Shown here: in pieces, positions 37,453 to 47,200 of the stretch
How the letters are laid out: each line of letters begins with the position of its first letter
Position numbering within the stretch: position 1 is the stretch's first letter
Source of the DNA: Massilia sp. ZL223
Lineage (GTDB): Bacteria; Pseudomonadota; Gammaproteobacteria; Burkholderiales; Burkholderiaceae_D
Assembly (NCBI RefSeq): GCF_018119395.1
Contig: NZ_JAGPWD010000031.1
Coordinates: 1 to 64,000, forward strand
Length of the DNA: 64,000 nucleotides
Reading direction: 5' to 3'
The notes under the pieces: generated by a model
What the model was told of the DNA's origin: nothing
What the model saw: the letters and a program-made list of their open reading frames with translations, nothing else
The model's database searches: none
Position numbers and translations under genes: made by a program

Positions 37453-37640
37453 TGCGCTACCGCCACTACAAGGGCGGCATCTACGAGCTGGTCACGGAGG
37501 CCGTGCTGGATGCGGATCACACCCCCGTCATGGTCTATCGCGGCCAGGACGGGCAGGTGTGGGTGCGTCCCAGGGCGGCGTTCTTCGAGACCGTCGAGGT
37601 CGACGGCGCGGCGGTGCCGCGCTTCGCGCCGCTCGCCTGA
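37452..37640 (+). CDS. DUF1653 small protein
   Basis: 62 residues; ATG shares one base with the stop of the preceding gene (TGATG). RYRHYKGGIYELVTEAVLD and MVYRGQDGQVWVRPRAAFFE are the DUF1653 core, a small beta-rich domain of unknown function. Cytosolic. Confidence 0.85.
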   Translation: MRYRHYKGGIYELVTEAVLDADHTPVMVYRGQDGQVWVRPRAAFFETVEVDGAAVPRFAPLA

Positions 37641-37711
37641 CCCGTTTCGCCCGATCGCGCCTTGATCGCGGCGGGACTACAGTTTGCGCGTCATTCTGCC
37701 GTTAAGGGGGA

Positions 37712-38185
37712 ATGAGGCAAACCACCATGTTCGACCATCTCCGCCCGGCCACCATCGCCGCCGCCGCCGCATTCGCCCTGCTGGGCGGCTGCGCGACCCT
37801 GTCCGAGTCTCCCCAGCAGCAGCTCGAGCTGCATACCATCCTCGACCATCGCGAAGTCGCCGGTGTCGGCTGCCTGTTGAGCAACGACATGGGGCGCTGG
37901 TATGTCATCGCGCCAGGGCGGGTGACCGTGATGCGGAGTTCGAAACCGCTCACCGTCAGCTGCAAGAAGGAAGGCAAGGGGAGTGCGGCCGAGGTCGTGC
38001 AGTCACGGGCCGATACGACCAGCCTGATGGGCAATGTCGTGATCAGTGCGGGGCTGGGGTATTTCGTGGACAAGCATTCGGGGGCGGGGTATGCGTATCC
38101 GCAGGTGCTGACGGTGCTCATGCAGCCGGCGGCGGCGAAGGACGAGGAGGCGGGGGAGCGTCCCGTTGAGGCTGGCATTTTCTGA
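37712..38185 (+). CDS. Hypothetical lipoprotein
   Basis: 157 residues from ATG 37712, or 152 from ATG 37727, which has GAGG 8 bases before it and may be the better start. The N-terminus has a hydrophobic stretch and a lipobox ALLGGC, so the mature protein would be a lipid-anchored Cys protein. The rest, with VAGVGCLLSNDMGRWYVIAP, is unknown to me. Repeats and a terminator follow. Confidence 0.7.
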   Translation: MRQTTMFDHLRPATIAAAAAFALLGGCATLSESPQQQLELHTILDHREVAGVGCLLSNDMGRWYVIAPGRVTVMRSSKPLTVSCKKEGKGSAAEVVQSRADTTSLMGNVVISAGLGYFVDKHSGAGYAYPQVLTVLMQPAAAKDEEAGERPVEAGIF

Positions 38186-38213
38186 GGGAATAGGCGTTTC
38201 GGTATGCTGAACA

Positions 38214-38301
38214 ACTTGGGTTCCGGCCTTCGCCGGAACGACGACTCAAACGTAAGTGGCAAGCCCATAACCGTCGTTCCGGCCAAGGCCGGAACCCAAG
38301 T
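38214..38301. repeat. Dispersed palindromic units, inverted pair (opposite arrangement)
   Basis: Units 38214-38243 and 38271-38301 are in inverted order with 27 bases between. Here the CGACG ends face each other, while in the pairs at 22.7, 28.9 and 57.5 kb the AAGTT ends face each other. Between the lipoprotein gene and pepA. Confidence 0.9.
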
Positions 38302-38324
38302 GTGCCCGCAAGGCCGCAGCCCCA

Positions 38325-38358
38325 AAAGAAACAGCCCCGCAAGCGGGGCTGTTTTCAT
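38325..38358 (-). terminator. Bidirectional terminator between lipoprotein gene and pepA
   Basis: AACAGCCCCG (38330-38339), loop CAAG, CGGGGCTGTT (38344-38353), with an A-rich run before and TTTTC after. It suits both the leftward pepA and the rightward gene. Confidence 0.85.
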
Positions 38359-38418
38359 TCGTGAAATATTATTTCACCGAAGCGCCGCCCGTGAAAGAAG
38401 CTTTCACAGGCAAGCCCC

Positions 38419-39912
38419 TCACACGCGGTTCATCAGGAAGGTCGTCAGCAGCGGCACCGGACGGCCGGTCGCGCCCTTGTTCGCGCCCGATTTCCAGGCG
38501 GTGCCGGCGATGTCCAGGTGCGCCCAGGTGTACTTGCGGGTAAAGTTCTCCAGGAAGCAGGCCGCGGTGATCGAGGCCGCGCCCGGGGTGCCGATGTTGG
38601 CCAGGTCCGCGAAGTTCGACTTCAGCTGCTCGTTGTAGTTCTCGCCCAGCGGGAAGCGCCATGCGACGTCGCCGGCCTGCTTGCCGGCGTCCAGCAGTTC
38701 TTCGGCCAGCGCGTCGTGCGCGTCGTCGTGGCGGGTGAACAGGCCGCTGGTGTGGTGGCCCAGGGCCACGATGCAGGCGCCGGTCAGGGTCGCGATGTCG
38801 ACCACGGCGGCCGGCTTGAAGCGCTCGGCGTAGGTGAGGGCGTCGCACAGGATCAGGCGGCCTTCGGCGTCGGTATTCAGGATCTCGATGGTGGTGCCGC
38901 TCATCGCGGTCACGATGTCGCCCGGCTTGGAAGCGCGGCCCGACGGCATGTTCTCGCAGGCCGCCACGATGCCGATCACGTTCAGCTTCAGGCCCATCTC
39001 GCCGATGGCGCGGAAGGTGCCAAGCACCGAGCCGGCGCCGCACATGTCGTACTTCATCTCGTCCATGTTCGGGCCCGGCTTGAGCGAAATGCCGCCGGTG
39101 TCGAAGGTGATGCCCTTGCCGACCAGGACCACCGGCGCATCGTTCTTCTTGCCGCCGTTGTGCTTGAGGACGATGAACTTCGGCGCTTCGTCGCTGCCCT
39201 TGGCCACCGACAGGAAGCTGCCCATCTTCAGCGCTTCGAGCTGCTTGCGCTCCAGTACTTCGATCTGGAAGCCGAATTCGCCGGCCAGCTGGCGCGCGGT
39301 GTCGGCCAGGTAGGTCGGGGTGCAGACGTTCGGCGACAGGTTGCCCAGTTCCTTGGTCAGGTTCATGCCGTTGGCGATCGCGATCGATTGCGCCAGCACG
39401 CCCTTGAGCTGGTTGGCTTCGGCGGCCGCGATGGTCAGCTTGCGCACGCCGGCAGGCAGGGGATCCTTCTTGCTCTTCTGGGAATCGGTACGGAATTCGG
39501 CTTCGTTGGCGGCGATCACCAGCGAACGCACGGCCCAATTGATGTCGCGGTCTTTCACATCCGCCATCGGGAATGCGATAATGGCATCCTGGCTGCCCAG
39601 GGTGCCGAACACCTTGAGCGCGGCGCTGACGGCGCTGCCGAAGCTCTTCTCGGTGATGGCGTCGTTCGAGCCCATGCCCACCAGCAGCACGCGCGCCGCG
39701 GCCACGCCGGCCACGCCGCGCAGCAGCAGGGTGGTGCCGGCCTTGCCGCTGATGTCGCCGGACTTGAGCGCGGCACTGATGTCACCATTGACGTCGAGGG
39801 CTTGCGCGGCCGACGACAGCTTCTTGTTTTCGAACACCGCCACTGCCACGCAGCCGGTTTTCGCAGCGGCCAGGGTGTTCTTGGTGTCGAATGCTTTTAT
39901 GCTAAAGTCCAT
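38419..39912 (-). CDS. pepA: Leucyl aminopeptidase PepA
   Basis: 497 residues, normal for M17 peptidases. Start [13 protein letters not shown] at 39912 with GGAGA before it; an ATG 4 codons upstream overlaps that ribosome site. The C-terminal catalytic domain has [16 protein letters not shown] and the family signature [17 protein letters not shown], binding two metals. It releases N-terminal residues from peptides. Divergent from lptF, as is common. Confidence 0.96.
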   Translation of the reverse strand: MDFSIKAFDTKNTLAAAKTGCVAVAVFENKKLSSAAQALDVNGDISAALKSGDISGKAGTTLLLRGVAGVAAARVLLVGMGSNDAITEKSFGSAVSAALKVFGTLGSQDAIIAFPMADVKDRDINWAVRSLVIAANEAEFRTDSQKSKKDPLPAGVRKLTIAAAEANQLKGVLAQSIAIANGMNLTKELGNLSPNVCTPTYLADTARQLAGEFGFQIEVLERKQLEALKMGSFLSVAKGSDEAPKFIVLKHNGGKKNDAPVVLVGKGITFDTGGISLKPGPNMDEMKYDMCGAGSVLGTFRAIGEMGLKLNVIGIVAACENMPSGRASKPGDIVTAMSGTTIEILNTDAEGRLILCDALTYAERFKPAAVVDIATLTGACIVALGHHTSGLFTRHDDAHDALAEELLDAGKQAGDVAWRFPLGENYNEQLKSNFADLANIGTPGAASITAACFLENFTRKYTWAHLDIAGTAWKSGANKGATGRPVPLLTTFLMNRV

Positions 39913-40004
39913 TTGATTCTCCATGTATTTTCGCGGCGCGCGGTACAGCCTACGATTTTGCCGTGGCTTACTGCCCGTGCCTAACCTGCAATTATAACTA
40001 TTGA

Positions 40005-41159
40005 ATGATCTTCCGACGCGCTCTGCAACGTGAAATGGCCTCTTCGGCCGGCGCCACCTTCACGGTGCTCTTCACCGTACTCGTCACCTGGACCCTGATC
40101 TCGGTCCTCGGCAAGGCCGCCGGGGGCAAGGTCGCGTCCAGCGACGTGCTCGCGCTGATCGGGTTCGCGGTGCTAAATTATCTGCCAACCATCCTCATCC
40201 TCACCACCTTTATTTCGGTGCTGGCCGCGGTCACGCGCAGCTACCGCGATTCCGAGATGGTCGTGTGGTTCGCCTCCGGCATGTCGCTGGCGCGCTGGAT
40301 CCGACCGGTGCTGACCTTCGGCCTGCCGATGGTGGTGCTGGTAGGGGCCCTGTCGATGGTGGTGACGCCCTGGGCCAAGCTGAAAAGCGCCGAATTCGTC
40401 GAGCGCTTCCAGAAGCGCGAAGACCTCAAGCGCGTGGCCCCCGGCCAGTTCCGCGAATCGAGTTCGTCCGACCGCGTGTTCTTCGTGGAGCGGAGCGCCG
40501 AAGGCGCGACCGTGGTCCAGAACGTGTTCGTCAACAGCGTGGACGGCAACGGCCACGCCATCGTAGTGGCCAAGGAAGGCGTGATCGAATCGGACGGCAA
40601 GGGCGGCCAGTACCTGGTGCTGTCCAACGGCCGCCGCTACCAGGGCGTGCCGGGCGAGGCCGATTTCCAGTCGATGGAGTTCGAGCGCTACAGCATGCGC
40701 GTGGCGACCCAGGTGCCGGTGCTGGGCGCCGACGTTCCGGTCAGCGCCATGACCACGCCGCAGTTGCTGGCCGCGCCCAACCAGTTCACCTTGTCCGAGC
40801 TGCTGGGGCGCATCTCGCAACCGATCGTCTGCCTGATCCTGATGCTGCTGGCGATCCCGCTCGGCTTCGTCAATCCGCGCGCGGGCAGCTCCGCCAACCT
40901 GATCCTGGCGCTGCTGATCTTCTTCACCTATAACAACCTGGTCAAGCTGATCGAAGCCTCGGTCAAGAAAGGCCGGCTCGAGTTCGCGGTGGCCTGGTGG
41001 CCGCTGCACCTGGCGGCGGCGCTGGCGGTGCTGGCGCTGTTCGCCTGGCGCCTGAACGTGAACCACCGCTACCATCCGCTGGTCCTGATCAACGCGTGGA
41101 AGCGCCGCCTCCACTTCAAGGGCGCGGCCGCACCGGTGCCGAAGGCGGAGGCCGAATGA
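40005..41159 (+). CDS. lptF: LPS export ABC permease LptF
   Basis: 384 residues. Family N-terminus [19 protein letters not shown], then three N-terminal membrane helices, a periplasmic beta-jellyroll (about residues 130-260) and three C-terminal helices with [19 protein letters not shown]. With LptG and LptB it extracts LPS from the inner membrane. It overlaps lptG by 4 bases. Confidence 0.96.
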   Translation: MIFRRALQREMASSAGATFTVLFTVLVTWTLISVLGKAAGGKVASSDVLALIGFAVLNYLPTILILTTFISVLAAVTRSYRDSEMVVWFASGMSLARWIRPVLTFGLPMVVLVGALSMVVTPWAKLKSAEFVERFQKREDLKRVAPGQFRESSSSDRVFFVERSAEGATVVQNVFVNSVDGNGHAIVVAKEGVIESDGKGGQYLVLSNGRRYQGVPGEADFQSMEFERYSMRVATQVPVLGADVPVSAMTTPQLLAAPNQFTLSELLGRISQPIVCLILMLLAIPLGFVNPRAGSSANLILALLIFFTYNNLVKLIEASVKKGRLEFAVAWWPLHLAAALAVLALFAWRLNVNHRYHPLVLINAWKRRLHFKGAAAPVPKAEAE

Positions 41160-42340
41160 AAATCCTGCAGCGCTACTTCGCGGTCAACATCGCCCAGGCG
41201 GTCGTCTTCGTCCTGGTGGCCTTCCTGGCCCTGATCGCCTTCATGGACCTGACCAGCATCCTGCCTTCGGTGGGCAAGAACGACTACGGCATCCAGCACG
41301 CCTTCCTCTACGTGCTGCTGCTTGTGCCCGGCCACGTGTACGAAGTGATGCCGGTGGCCGCGCTGATCGGCACCATCTACACGATGGCGCAGTTCGCATC
41401 GAGCTCGGAATTCACCATCATGCGGGCTTCGTCGATGTCGACCACCCAGGCCGCCATGATGCTCTTCAAGATCGGCATCGTGTTCGTGGCGATCACCTTC
41501 GTGTTCGGCGAACTGATCACCCCGCGCACCGCGCCGCTCGCCGAGCGCCTGCGCCTGTCGGCCAAGGGCGGCTCGATCTCGGGCGAATTCCGTTCCGGCG
41601 TGTGGACCAAGGACAGCGTGCACGAAGGGGGCGTCAAGGGCAAGGTGATCGGCACCCGCTTCTTCAACGTGCGCCAGATCCGCCCCAATGGCCAGCTCGA
41701 GGACCTGCGTCTCTACGAATTCGACAACAACATGCGGATGCGCTCCGTGATCACGGCGCAGAAGGGCAGCTACGGCGGCGACAACACCTGGAACCTGACC
41801 GGCGTGACCCAGACCGATTTCTCCAACAGCCGCGAGCTGCCGGCGCCCGGCGCGCCGGTGCCGGACGGGCAGAGCGTGAACTCGACCTACGGCCAGGAGA
41901 CCGCCGCCGTCGCCACCCGCAAGCTGGACTCCTTCACCCTGGTGTCCGAGATCACGCCCAAGATCCTGACCGTGTCGAGCGCGGACCCGGAGCGCATGTC
42001 GGCCAGCGAGCTGGCGGTGTACACCCGCCACCTGGCCGAGAACCGCCAGGAAACCGACCGCTTCAAGGTCGCGTTCTGGAAGAAGCTGATCGACCCACTC
42101 TCGATCTTCGTGCTGATGGCCCTGGCCCTGCCGTTCGCCTACCTGCACACCCGCAGCGGCGGGGTGAGCCTGAAGATCTTCATCGGCATCATGATCGGCG
42201 TGAGTTTCATCCTGATCAACGCACTGTTCGCGCATTTGGGCGTGCTCACCACCTGGCCGGCCTTCATCACCGCGGCCGCGCCCAGCCTGCTGTTCCTGCT
42301 GCTGGCTCTGGGCGCCCTGTACTGGGTGGAGCGGCACTGA
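41156..42340 (+). CDS. lptG: LPS export ABC permease LptG
   Basis: 394 residues. Start [18 protein letters not shown] is the family N-terminus and overlaps the lptF stop (ATGA). Six membrane helices in two groups around a periplasmic jellyroll. ATP-binding subunit LptB is not in the window. The stop overlaps by one base the start of a CbiX-like gene, an unexpected coupling. Confidence 0.96.
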   Translation: MKILQRYFAVNIAQAVVFVLVAFLALIAFMDLTSILPSVGKNDYGIQHAFLYVLLLVPGHVYEVMPVAALIGTIYTMAQFASSSEFTIMRASSMSTTQAAMMLFKIGIVFVAITFVFGELITPRTAPLAERLRLSAKGGSISGEFRSGVWTKDSVHEGGVKGKVIGTRFFNVRQIRPNGQLEDLRLYEFDNNMRMRSVITAQKGSYGGDNTWNLTGVTQTDFSNSRELPAPGAPVPDGQSVNSTYGQETAAVATRKLDSFTLVSEITPKILTVSSADPERMSASELAVYTRHLAENRQETDRFKVAFWKKLIDPLSIFVLMALALPFAYLHTRSGGVSLKIFIGIMIGVSFILINALFAHLGVLTTWPAFITAAAPSLLFLLLALGALYWVERH

Positions 42341-42732
42341 TGGGCGCACACGCACCCCGCGGCCTGGTCCTGTTCGCCCACGGCGCGCGCGCCGCCGCCT
42401 GGGCCGCGCCCTTCGAGCGCCTGCGCGACCAGGCAAAGGCCAGGCTGCCGGACGCCGAGGTGGCGCTGGCTTTCCTGGAACTCATGAATCCCAGGCTGCC
42501 GGAGGCGGTCGCCGACATGGTGGACCGCGGCATCACCGAGGTCACCGTGGTGCCGGTATTCCTGGGGCAGGGCGGCCATCTGCTGCGCGACCTGCCGCAG
42601 CTCGCCGACGGCCTGCGCGCCGCCCATCCCCAGCTCAAGCTGCACATCGCCGGCGCCATCGGCGAGGACCCGGGGGTACAGAAGGCCATGGCCGACTACT
42701 GCCTGCAGGCTTTCGGCACGCCCTCTCGGTAA
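42340..42732 (+). CDS. CbiX/SirB-like sirohydrochlorin chelatase
   Basis: 130 residues, the short single-domain CbiX size. The start shares one base with the lptG stop (TGATG). The metal-binding His motif is in LVLFAHGARAAAW, and the second His is in PVFLGQGGHLLRDLPQL. This family inserts Fe2+ (or Co2+) into sirohydrochlorin. With the SUMT gene at 45.2 kb it can make siroheme for the sulfite reductase encoded at 49.4-51.1 kb; since no CysG is present, this separate-enzyme route is likely. Metal specificity is inferred from context. Confidence 0.88.
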   Translation: MGAHAPRGLVLFAHGARAAAWAAPFERLRDQAKARLPDAEVALAFLELMNPRLPEAVADMVDRGITEVTVVPVFLGQGGHLLRDLPQLADGLRAAHPQLKLHIAGAIGEDPGVQKAMADYCLQAFGTPSR

Positions 42733-42935
42733 GCGCTTTGGCAAGCTTGGCGGTTCGGCAAGAGCTGCTAATTTGCTGACAACTTCGGTGAAAAACTAGC
42801 TATCTTCTGTTGGGTTTGCGCCATATTGCCGCACGGAATTCACATTCCTGCTTCCAATAAAAGTTGGCCTGAGGCATCATCGGTTCACCACATGACCGCG
42901 CACCCTGCCGGTATTTCCAGGAACCGATCCCCACA

Positions 42936-45095
42936 ATGAGCATCGACACCGATTACGCCCCGGTCGGCATCATCGACGACCGCGACACGCTGTTCACGAC
43001 CTTGCGCAACGGCGACGTTGCCGCGAACCTGACCGCCATCGATACCGGTCCGCTGACCGGCGGCCGCTGGGTTATCGACGCCCAGTCGCATCCGGGCCTG
43101 TTTTCGGTCACCTACAATCCGGCCACCGACACCTCGGCGCGCCTGGTGGTCAACAATGCGGCGGCCCTGCCGGAGGCGGGCCTGTGGGCGACGGTGACCA
43201 TGCATTACTACGACCGTTACCAGCTCGACGGCAACGGCAATCCGATGTCCGGCCTCGGCATCCAGGAAACCCTGGTGTACACGGTCGAGCAGGGCGCCAC
43301 GCGCGACCTGGCCCAGTTCGGCAGCGAGCTGAGCCTGGGCAGCGCCGGCGCGCAGGCCAATCCGACCGTGGCCACCCTGGCCGACGGCGGCTTCGTGACC
43401 GTCTGGCAAGTGCCGGGAACGCTGGCCTCTGGACTGATGGCGCAAGTGCGCGACGCGGCCGGCAACGCCCGCGGCAACGCCTTCGCGCTGACCAGCGGCG
43501 CCGACTACGCCTTCGAGGGCGAGCCGGCCGTCGCCGGCCTGGCGGATGGCCGCTTCGTGACCGCCTACACCGTCCTCAGCGGCGGCACGGCGCGTGTGGC
43601 CTACCGCGTGGCGGACGCCGCCGGCAACCTGGGCCCGCAGGTCTATGCGGACTTGGGTGCGGGCGCCGATACGGCCATGCCGGACGTGGCGGCGATGCCA
43701 GGCGGCGGCTTCGCGATCGCCTGGCGCGCCGGCGGCGAGGTGCACGTCCGCCAGGCGGACGCCGCGGGCGTCCTCGGCGCCGAGCAGATCTACAACAGCC
43801 TGGGCAGCGCCTACAGCCCGAGCATCGCGGCCAGCGGCGGCAGCTACGTGGTCAGCTGGGGCGAGATCGGTTCCGGCGCCGTGATGGCGGCCGTCAGCGG
43901 CGGCGCGCCGGTCATGGTCAACGGCGACGGACTGGCGGCCAGCATCAGCACCGGCGCGCCCCTGCCCAGCGTGGCGACGCTGAAGGACGGCAGCTTCGTG
44001 GTCGCCTGGAGCAGCTATTCCAATTCGGCCTTCGGCTTTGGCCTGAGCGACATCTTCTTCCAGCGCTTCGACGCCGCCGGCAACCGGGTCGGCGACATCG
44101 TCCAGGCCAATGTCGAGAGCGGCGGCATGCGCGACGAAGCCTCGGTGACGGCCCTGAGCGACGGCAGCTTCGTCGTGGCATGGCAAGCCTCGTCCGGCGA
44201 CTTCGACGGCAACGGCGTCTATGGCCGCCGTTTCGGCGCCGACGGCAGCGCCTACGACATGCGCGAATTCGCCATCAACGAACTGCGCCTGGGCGACCAG
44301 GCCAATGCCGCGCTGACGGCGCTGGCCGACGGCGGCTTCGCCGCGGCCTGGATCGACACCCAGTCGAACGGCGCGGTCACGGTCGAAGCACGCGTGCTGG
44401 CCGCGGCCGGCGCGCCGGTCTCGGCTACGCCGGCCGGCTGGACCGCTCCGAGCGGCACGGCCAGCTCGGAAGGCATGGGCAGCTCGGTGGCGACCTATGG
44501 CAGCGACGGCGCCAACCTGATCCAGGCGATCGGCAACCAGCGCATCGACGCGATGGGCGGCCTGGACACGATCAGCTTCAACGGCATCAAGGGCGCTTTC
44601 TCGATCCAGCGCGGCGCGTTGGAGACCAAGGTCGTGGACAGCAGCGGCGCCACGGCCACGCTGGTCAACGCGGAACGCCTGGCCTTTGCCGATTCGACGG
44701 TGGCGCTCGACATCGAGGGCAATGCCGGCAAGGCCTACCGCCTGTACCAGGCGGCCTTCGACCGCACGCCGGACAAGGGCGGCCTGGGCTACTGGATCAA
44801 TGCGCTGGACAGCGGCAAGAGCCTGGCCCAGATCGCCGGCGGCTTCACCGGCAGCAAGGAATTCGCGGACCTGTACGGCAGCAGCACCAGCAACGCGGAG
44901 TTCATCTCCCTGCTGTACGACAACGTGCTGCACCGCGCGCCCGATGCGGATGGCCTGAACTTCTGGATCAATGCGATGATCGTGCACCAGGCCCCGCGCG
45001 AGGAGATCCTGGCGCAGTTCAGCGAAAGCGCGGAGAACCAGGTGCAGGTGATCGGCGCGATCCAGAACGGGATCGAGTTCGTGCCGTATCTGTAA
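42936..45095 (+). CDS. DUF4214 repeat protein, probable secreted protein
   Basis: 719 residues; no signal peptide. The N-terminal 120 residues resemble a beta-rich domain. Residues about 135-500 hold roughly seven repeats built around D-G-G/S-F-V-V-A-W (for example LADGGFVTVW, LKDGSFVVAW, LSDGSFVVAW), a pattern of bladed or beta-rich surface proteins. About 500-595 contains a short hydrophobic calcium-like segment, and the last 120 residues are DUF4214 (YRLYQAAFDRTPDKGGLGYW and LHRAPDADGLNFWINAMI). In Massilia-type genomes DUF4214 sits at the C-terminus of type I secreted proteins; that export route is an inference. Acidic, poor in Cys and Lys. A ribosome site is weak. Confidence 0.85.
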   Translation: MSIDTDYAPVGIIDDRDTLFTTLRNGDVAANLTAIDTGPLTGGRWVIDAQSHPGLFSVTYNPATDTSARLVVNNAAALPEAGLWATVTMHYYDRYQLDGNGNPMSGLGIQETLVYTVEQGATRDLAQFGSELSLGSAGAQANPTVATLADGGFVTVWQVPGTLASGLMAQVRDAAGNARGNAFALTSGADYAFEGEPAVAGLADGRFVTAYTVLSGGTARVAYRVADAAGNLGPQVYADLGAGADTAMPDVAAMPGGGFAIAWRAGGEVHVRQADAAGVLGAEQIYNSLGSAYSPSIAASGGSYVVSWGEIGSGAVMAAVSGGAPVMVNGDGLAASISTGAPLPSVATLKDGSFVVAWSSYSNSAFGFGLSDIFFQRFDAAGNRVGDIVQANVESGGMRDEASVTALSDGSFVVAWQASSGDFDGNGVYGRRFGADGSAYDMREFAINELRLGDQANAALTALADGGFAAAWIDTQSNGAVTVEARVLAAAGAPVSATPAGWTAPSGTASSEGMGSSVATYGSDGANLIQAIGNQRIDAMGGLDTISFNGIKGAFSIQRGALETKVVDSSGATATLVNAERLAFADSTVALDIEGNAGKAYRLYQAAFDRTPDKGGLGYWINALDSGKSLAQIAGGFTGSKEFADLYGSSTSNAEFISLLYDNVLHRAPDADGLNFWINAMIVHQAPREEILAQFSESAENQVQVIGAIQNGIEFVPYL

Positions 45096-45129
45096 GAAGG
45101 GGAAGGCGGCAGCATCTACCGCCTGGAAG

Positions 45130-45170
45130 AAAGGGGTGGGGCGGGTTTGCGCCTCGCCCTATTTTTTTTG
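45130..45170 (+). terminator. Possible terminator after DUF4214 gene
   Basis: GGGGCG and CGCCC elements can pair imperfectly (with G-T pairs) and are followed by eight T (45162-45169), overlapping the end of the convergent cobA gene. Confidence 0.45.
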
Positions 45171-45878
45171 GTGCTCGCGCATGGCCAGCGCTTCGCCCAT
45201 CATCACGAGCACCGGGCCGTGTCCGGGCTCGAGCCCGTGCGCCAGGTCGCTCAGGGTCAAACGCTGGATGCGCTCGTCGCTGCGGCTGCAGTTTTCCACC
45301 ACCACCACCGGCAGGGTCGGCCTGCGGCCTTCGGCCAGCAGGCGCTCGGCCGTCGCCGCGGCTTCGCGTCCGCCCATGTACTGGACCAGGGTATCGGTTT
45401 CCGGGAGGGCCGGATGGTCGGGCTGGTCGGGGGCGGTGCTGGAGGTGAAGAAGGCGACGCTGCGCGCCACGCCGCGCTTGGTGAGCGGCTGCAGGGTGCT
45501 GGCCGCGGCAGCGACGGCGGTGGTGATGCCGGGGACGACTTCGACCTCAATGCCCTCGGCTTCGAGCGCGCGCAGCTCTTCGTCGGCGCGCCCGAACAGC
45601 ATCGGGTCGCCGCCTTTGAGGCGCACGACCAGGGAGTATTTCTTCGCGCACTCCACCAGCTGCTGGTTGATCAGGGTTTGCGCGGTGGAGCGCTGGCCGG
45701 AACGCTTGCCCACCGAGATCTTCTCGGCCCGGGCGCACAGTTCAAGCATCTCGGGGGTGACGAGGGCGTCGTAGAGGACGACGTCGGCCTGCGCCAGCAG
45801 GCGCGCGCCGCGCACGGTGATCAGGTCAGCCGCGCCTGGGCCTGCTCCCACAAGATAGACTTTGCCCAGCGCCCCCAT
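45159..45878 (-). CDS. cobA: Uroporphyrinogen-III C-methyltransferase (SUMT)
   Basis: 239 residues, a single SUMT domain without the CysG oxidase/chelatase part. Motifs: VYLVGAGPGAADLITVRGA, VVRLKGGDPMLFGRADEE and VVPGITTAVAAAAS. It methylates uroporphyrinogen III to precorrin-2 for siroheme. Last gene of the leftward cys operon, 14 bases after cysN, which points to siroheme for sulfite reductase rather than cobalamin. Confidence 0.94.
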   Translation of the reverse strand: MGALGKVYLVGAGPGAADLITVRGARLLAQADVVLYDALVTPEMLELCARAEKISVGKRSGQRSTAQTLINQQLVECAKKYSLVVRLKGGDPMLFGRADEELRALEAEGIEVEVVPGITTAVAAAASTLQPLTKRGVARSVAFFTSSTAPDQPDHPALPETDTLVQYMGGREAAATAERLLAEGRRPTLPVVVVENCSRSDERIQRLTLSDLAHGLEPGHGPVLVMMGEALAMREHQKK

Positions 45879-45892
45879 GCATGCCCTTTCGC

Positions 45893-47200
45893 TTATTGAT
45901 CCAGACGGATCATACCCGCCGCGACGGTCTGGTGGGTGACTTCGTCGATCAGGATGAAGGCGCCGGTCGCGCGGATGTCGGCGTAGGCGTCGGCCGCCAG
46001 CGGCTGCTGGACGCTCAGCCTGATGCGCGCGATGTCGTTCAGCTTCAGGCCTTCAGCATCGTGACGCTGCTGGGTATTCACATCCAGGATGCTGTCGACG
46101 CCGCTCACCTTGGCCGCGGTCTGGCGGGTGCCGTGCTTGAGCCAGTACTTGCGGCGCAGGTCCAGCGGCTCGTCGGACATCCAGCACACGTCGGCTTCCA
46201 CCTGCTTGAGCAGGGTCGCCGGCTGTTCGGCGCTGGACAGCACGTCGCCGCGCGAGACGTCCACGTACTCGTTCAGCACCAGGGTGATCGACTGGCCGGC
46301 CACGGCCGATTGCAGCGAACCGTCGAAGGTGACGATGTCCTTGACCGTAGCGGCGTGGCCCGAGGGCTGTACCACCAGCTTGTCGCCCACCGAGACCTTG
46401 CCCGACTCGATACGGCCCATGTAGCCGCGGAAGTCGTTGGCTTCGTGGCCGTTGTGGCGCGCCACCAGCTGCACCGGGAAGCGGAAGGGCGCCGTGTGCG
46501 ATTCGTCGTAGACCGACAGCGATTCCAGCAGCTCGATCAGGGTCGGGCCTTCGTACCAGGGCATCTTGCTTGATCCGTCGACCACGTTGTCGCCGGCCAG
46601 GGCCGACAGCGGAATCGCGGTGACGTCCTTCAGGCCCAGCGATTGCGCGAACTCGCCGTAGGCGGCGACGATGCGCTCGTAGACGCTGCGGTCGTAGTTC
46701 ACCAGGTCCATCTTGTTGACGGCGACGATCACGTGCTCGATCTGCAGCAGCTTGGCGATGGTCGAGTGGCGCTTGGTCTGGGTCAGGAGCTGCACGCTGC
46801 CGTCGTCACCGAGCTTCACCTTCGACACGTCGACCAGGATGATCACAGCGTCGGCGGTCGAGGCGCCGGTCACCATGTTGCGGGTGTACTGCTCGTGGCC
46901 CGGGGTGTCGGCGATGATGAACTTGCGCTTCGGGGTCGCGAAGTAGCGGTAGGCCACGTCGATCGTGATGCCTTGCTCGCGCTCGGCTTCCAGGCCGTCG
47001 GTCAGCAGCGACAGGTCGATGGTGTCGCCCACGGTGCGCTTGTGCTTGGCGCGCGAGACGGCGGCCAGCTGGTCGGCGAAGATGCCCTTGCTGTCGAACA
47101 GCAGGCGGCCGATCAGGGTGCTCTTGCCGTCGTCGACGGAGCCGGCGGTAATAAAGCGGAGCAAGCCGCGCTGGTTGAGGTTGTCAGTCATTGCGTTCAT
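45893..47200 (-). CDS. cysN: Sulfate adenylyltransferase subunit 1, CysN
   Basis: 435 residues from the ATG that overlaps the cysD stop (TGATG); an ATG 3 codons inside is an alternative. An elongation-factor-like GTPase with TAGSVDDGKSTLIGRLL, IADTPGHEQYTRNMVTG and NKMDL, followed by beta-barrel domains. With CysD it makes APS, driven by GTP hydrolysis. There is no fused APS kinase domain, consistent with the APS-type CysH next door. Confidence 0.96.
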   Translation of the reverse strand: MNAMTDNLNQRGLLRFITAGSVDDGKSTLIGRLLFDSKGIFADQLAAVSRAKHKRTVGDTIDLSLLTDGLEAEREQGITIDVAYRYFATPKRKFIIADTPGHEQYTRNMVTGASTADAVIILVDVSKVKLGDDGSVQLLTQTKRHSTIAKLLQIEHVIVAVNKMDLVNYDRSVYERIVAAYGEFAQSLGLKDVTAIPLSALAGDNVVDGSSKMPWYEGPTLIELLESLSVYDESHTAPFRFPVQLVARHNGHEANDFRGYMGRIESGKVSVGDKLVVQPSGHAATVKDIVTFDGSLQSAVAGQSITLVLNEYVDVSRGDVLSSAEQPATLLKQVEADVCWMSDEPLDLRRKYWLKHGTRQTAAKVSGVDSILDVNTQQRHDAEGLKLNDIARIRLSVQQPLAADAYADIRATGAFILIDEVTHQTVAAGMIRLDQ

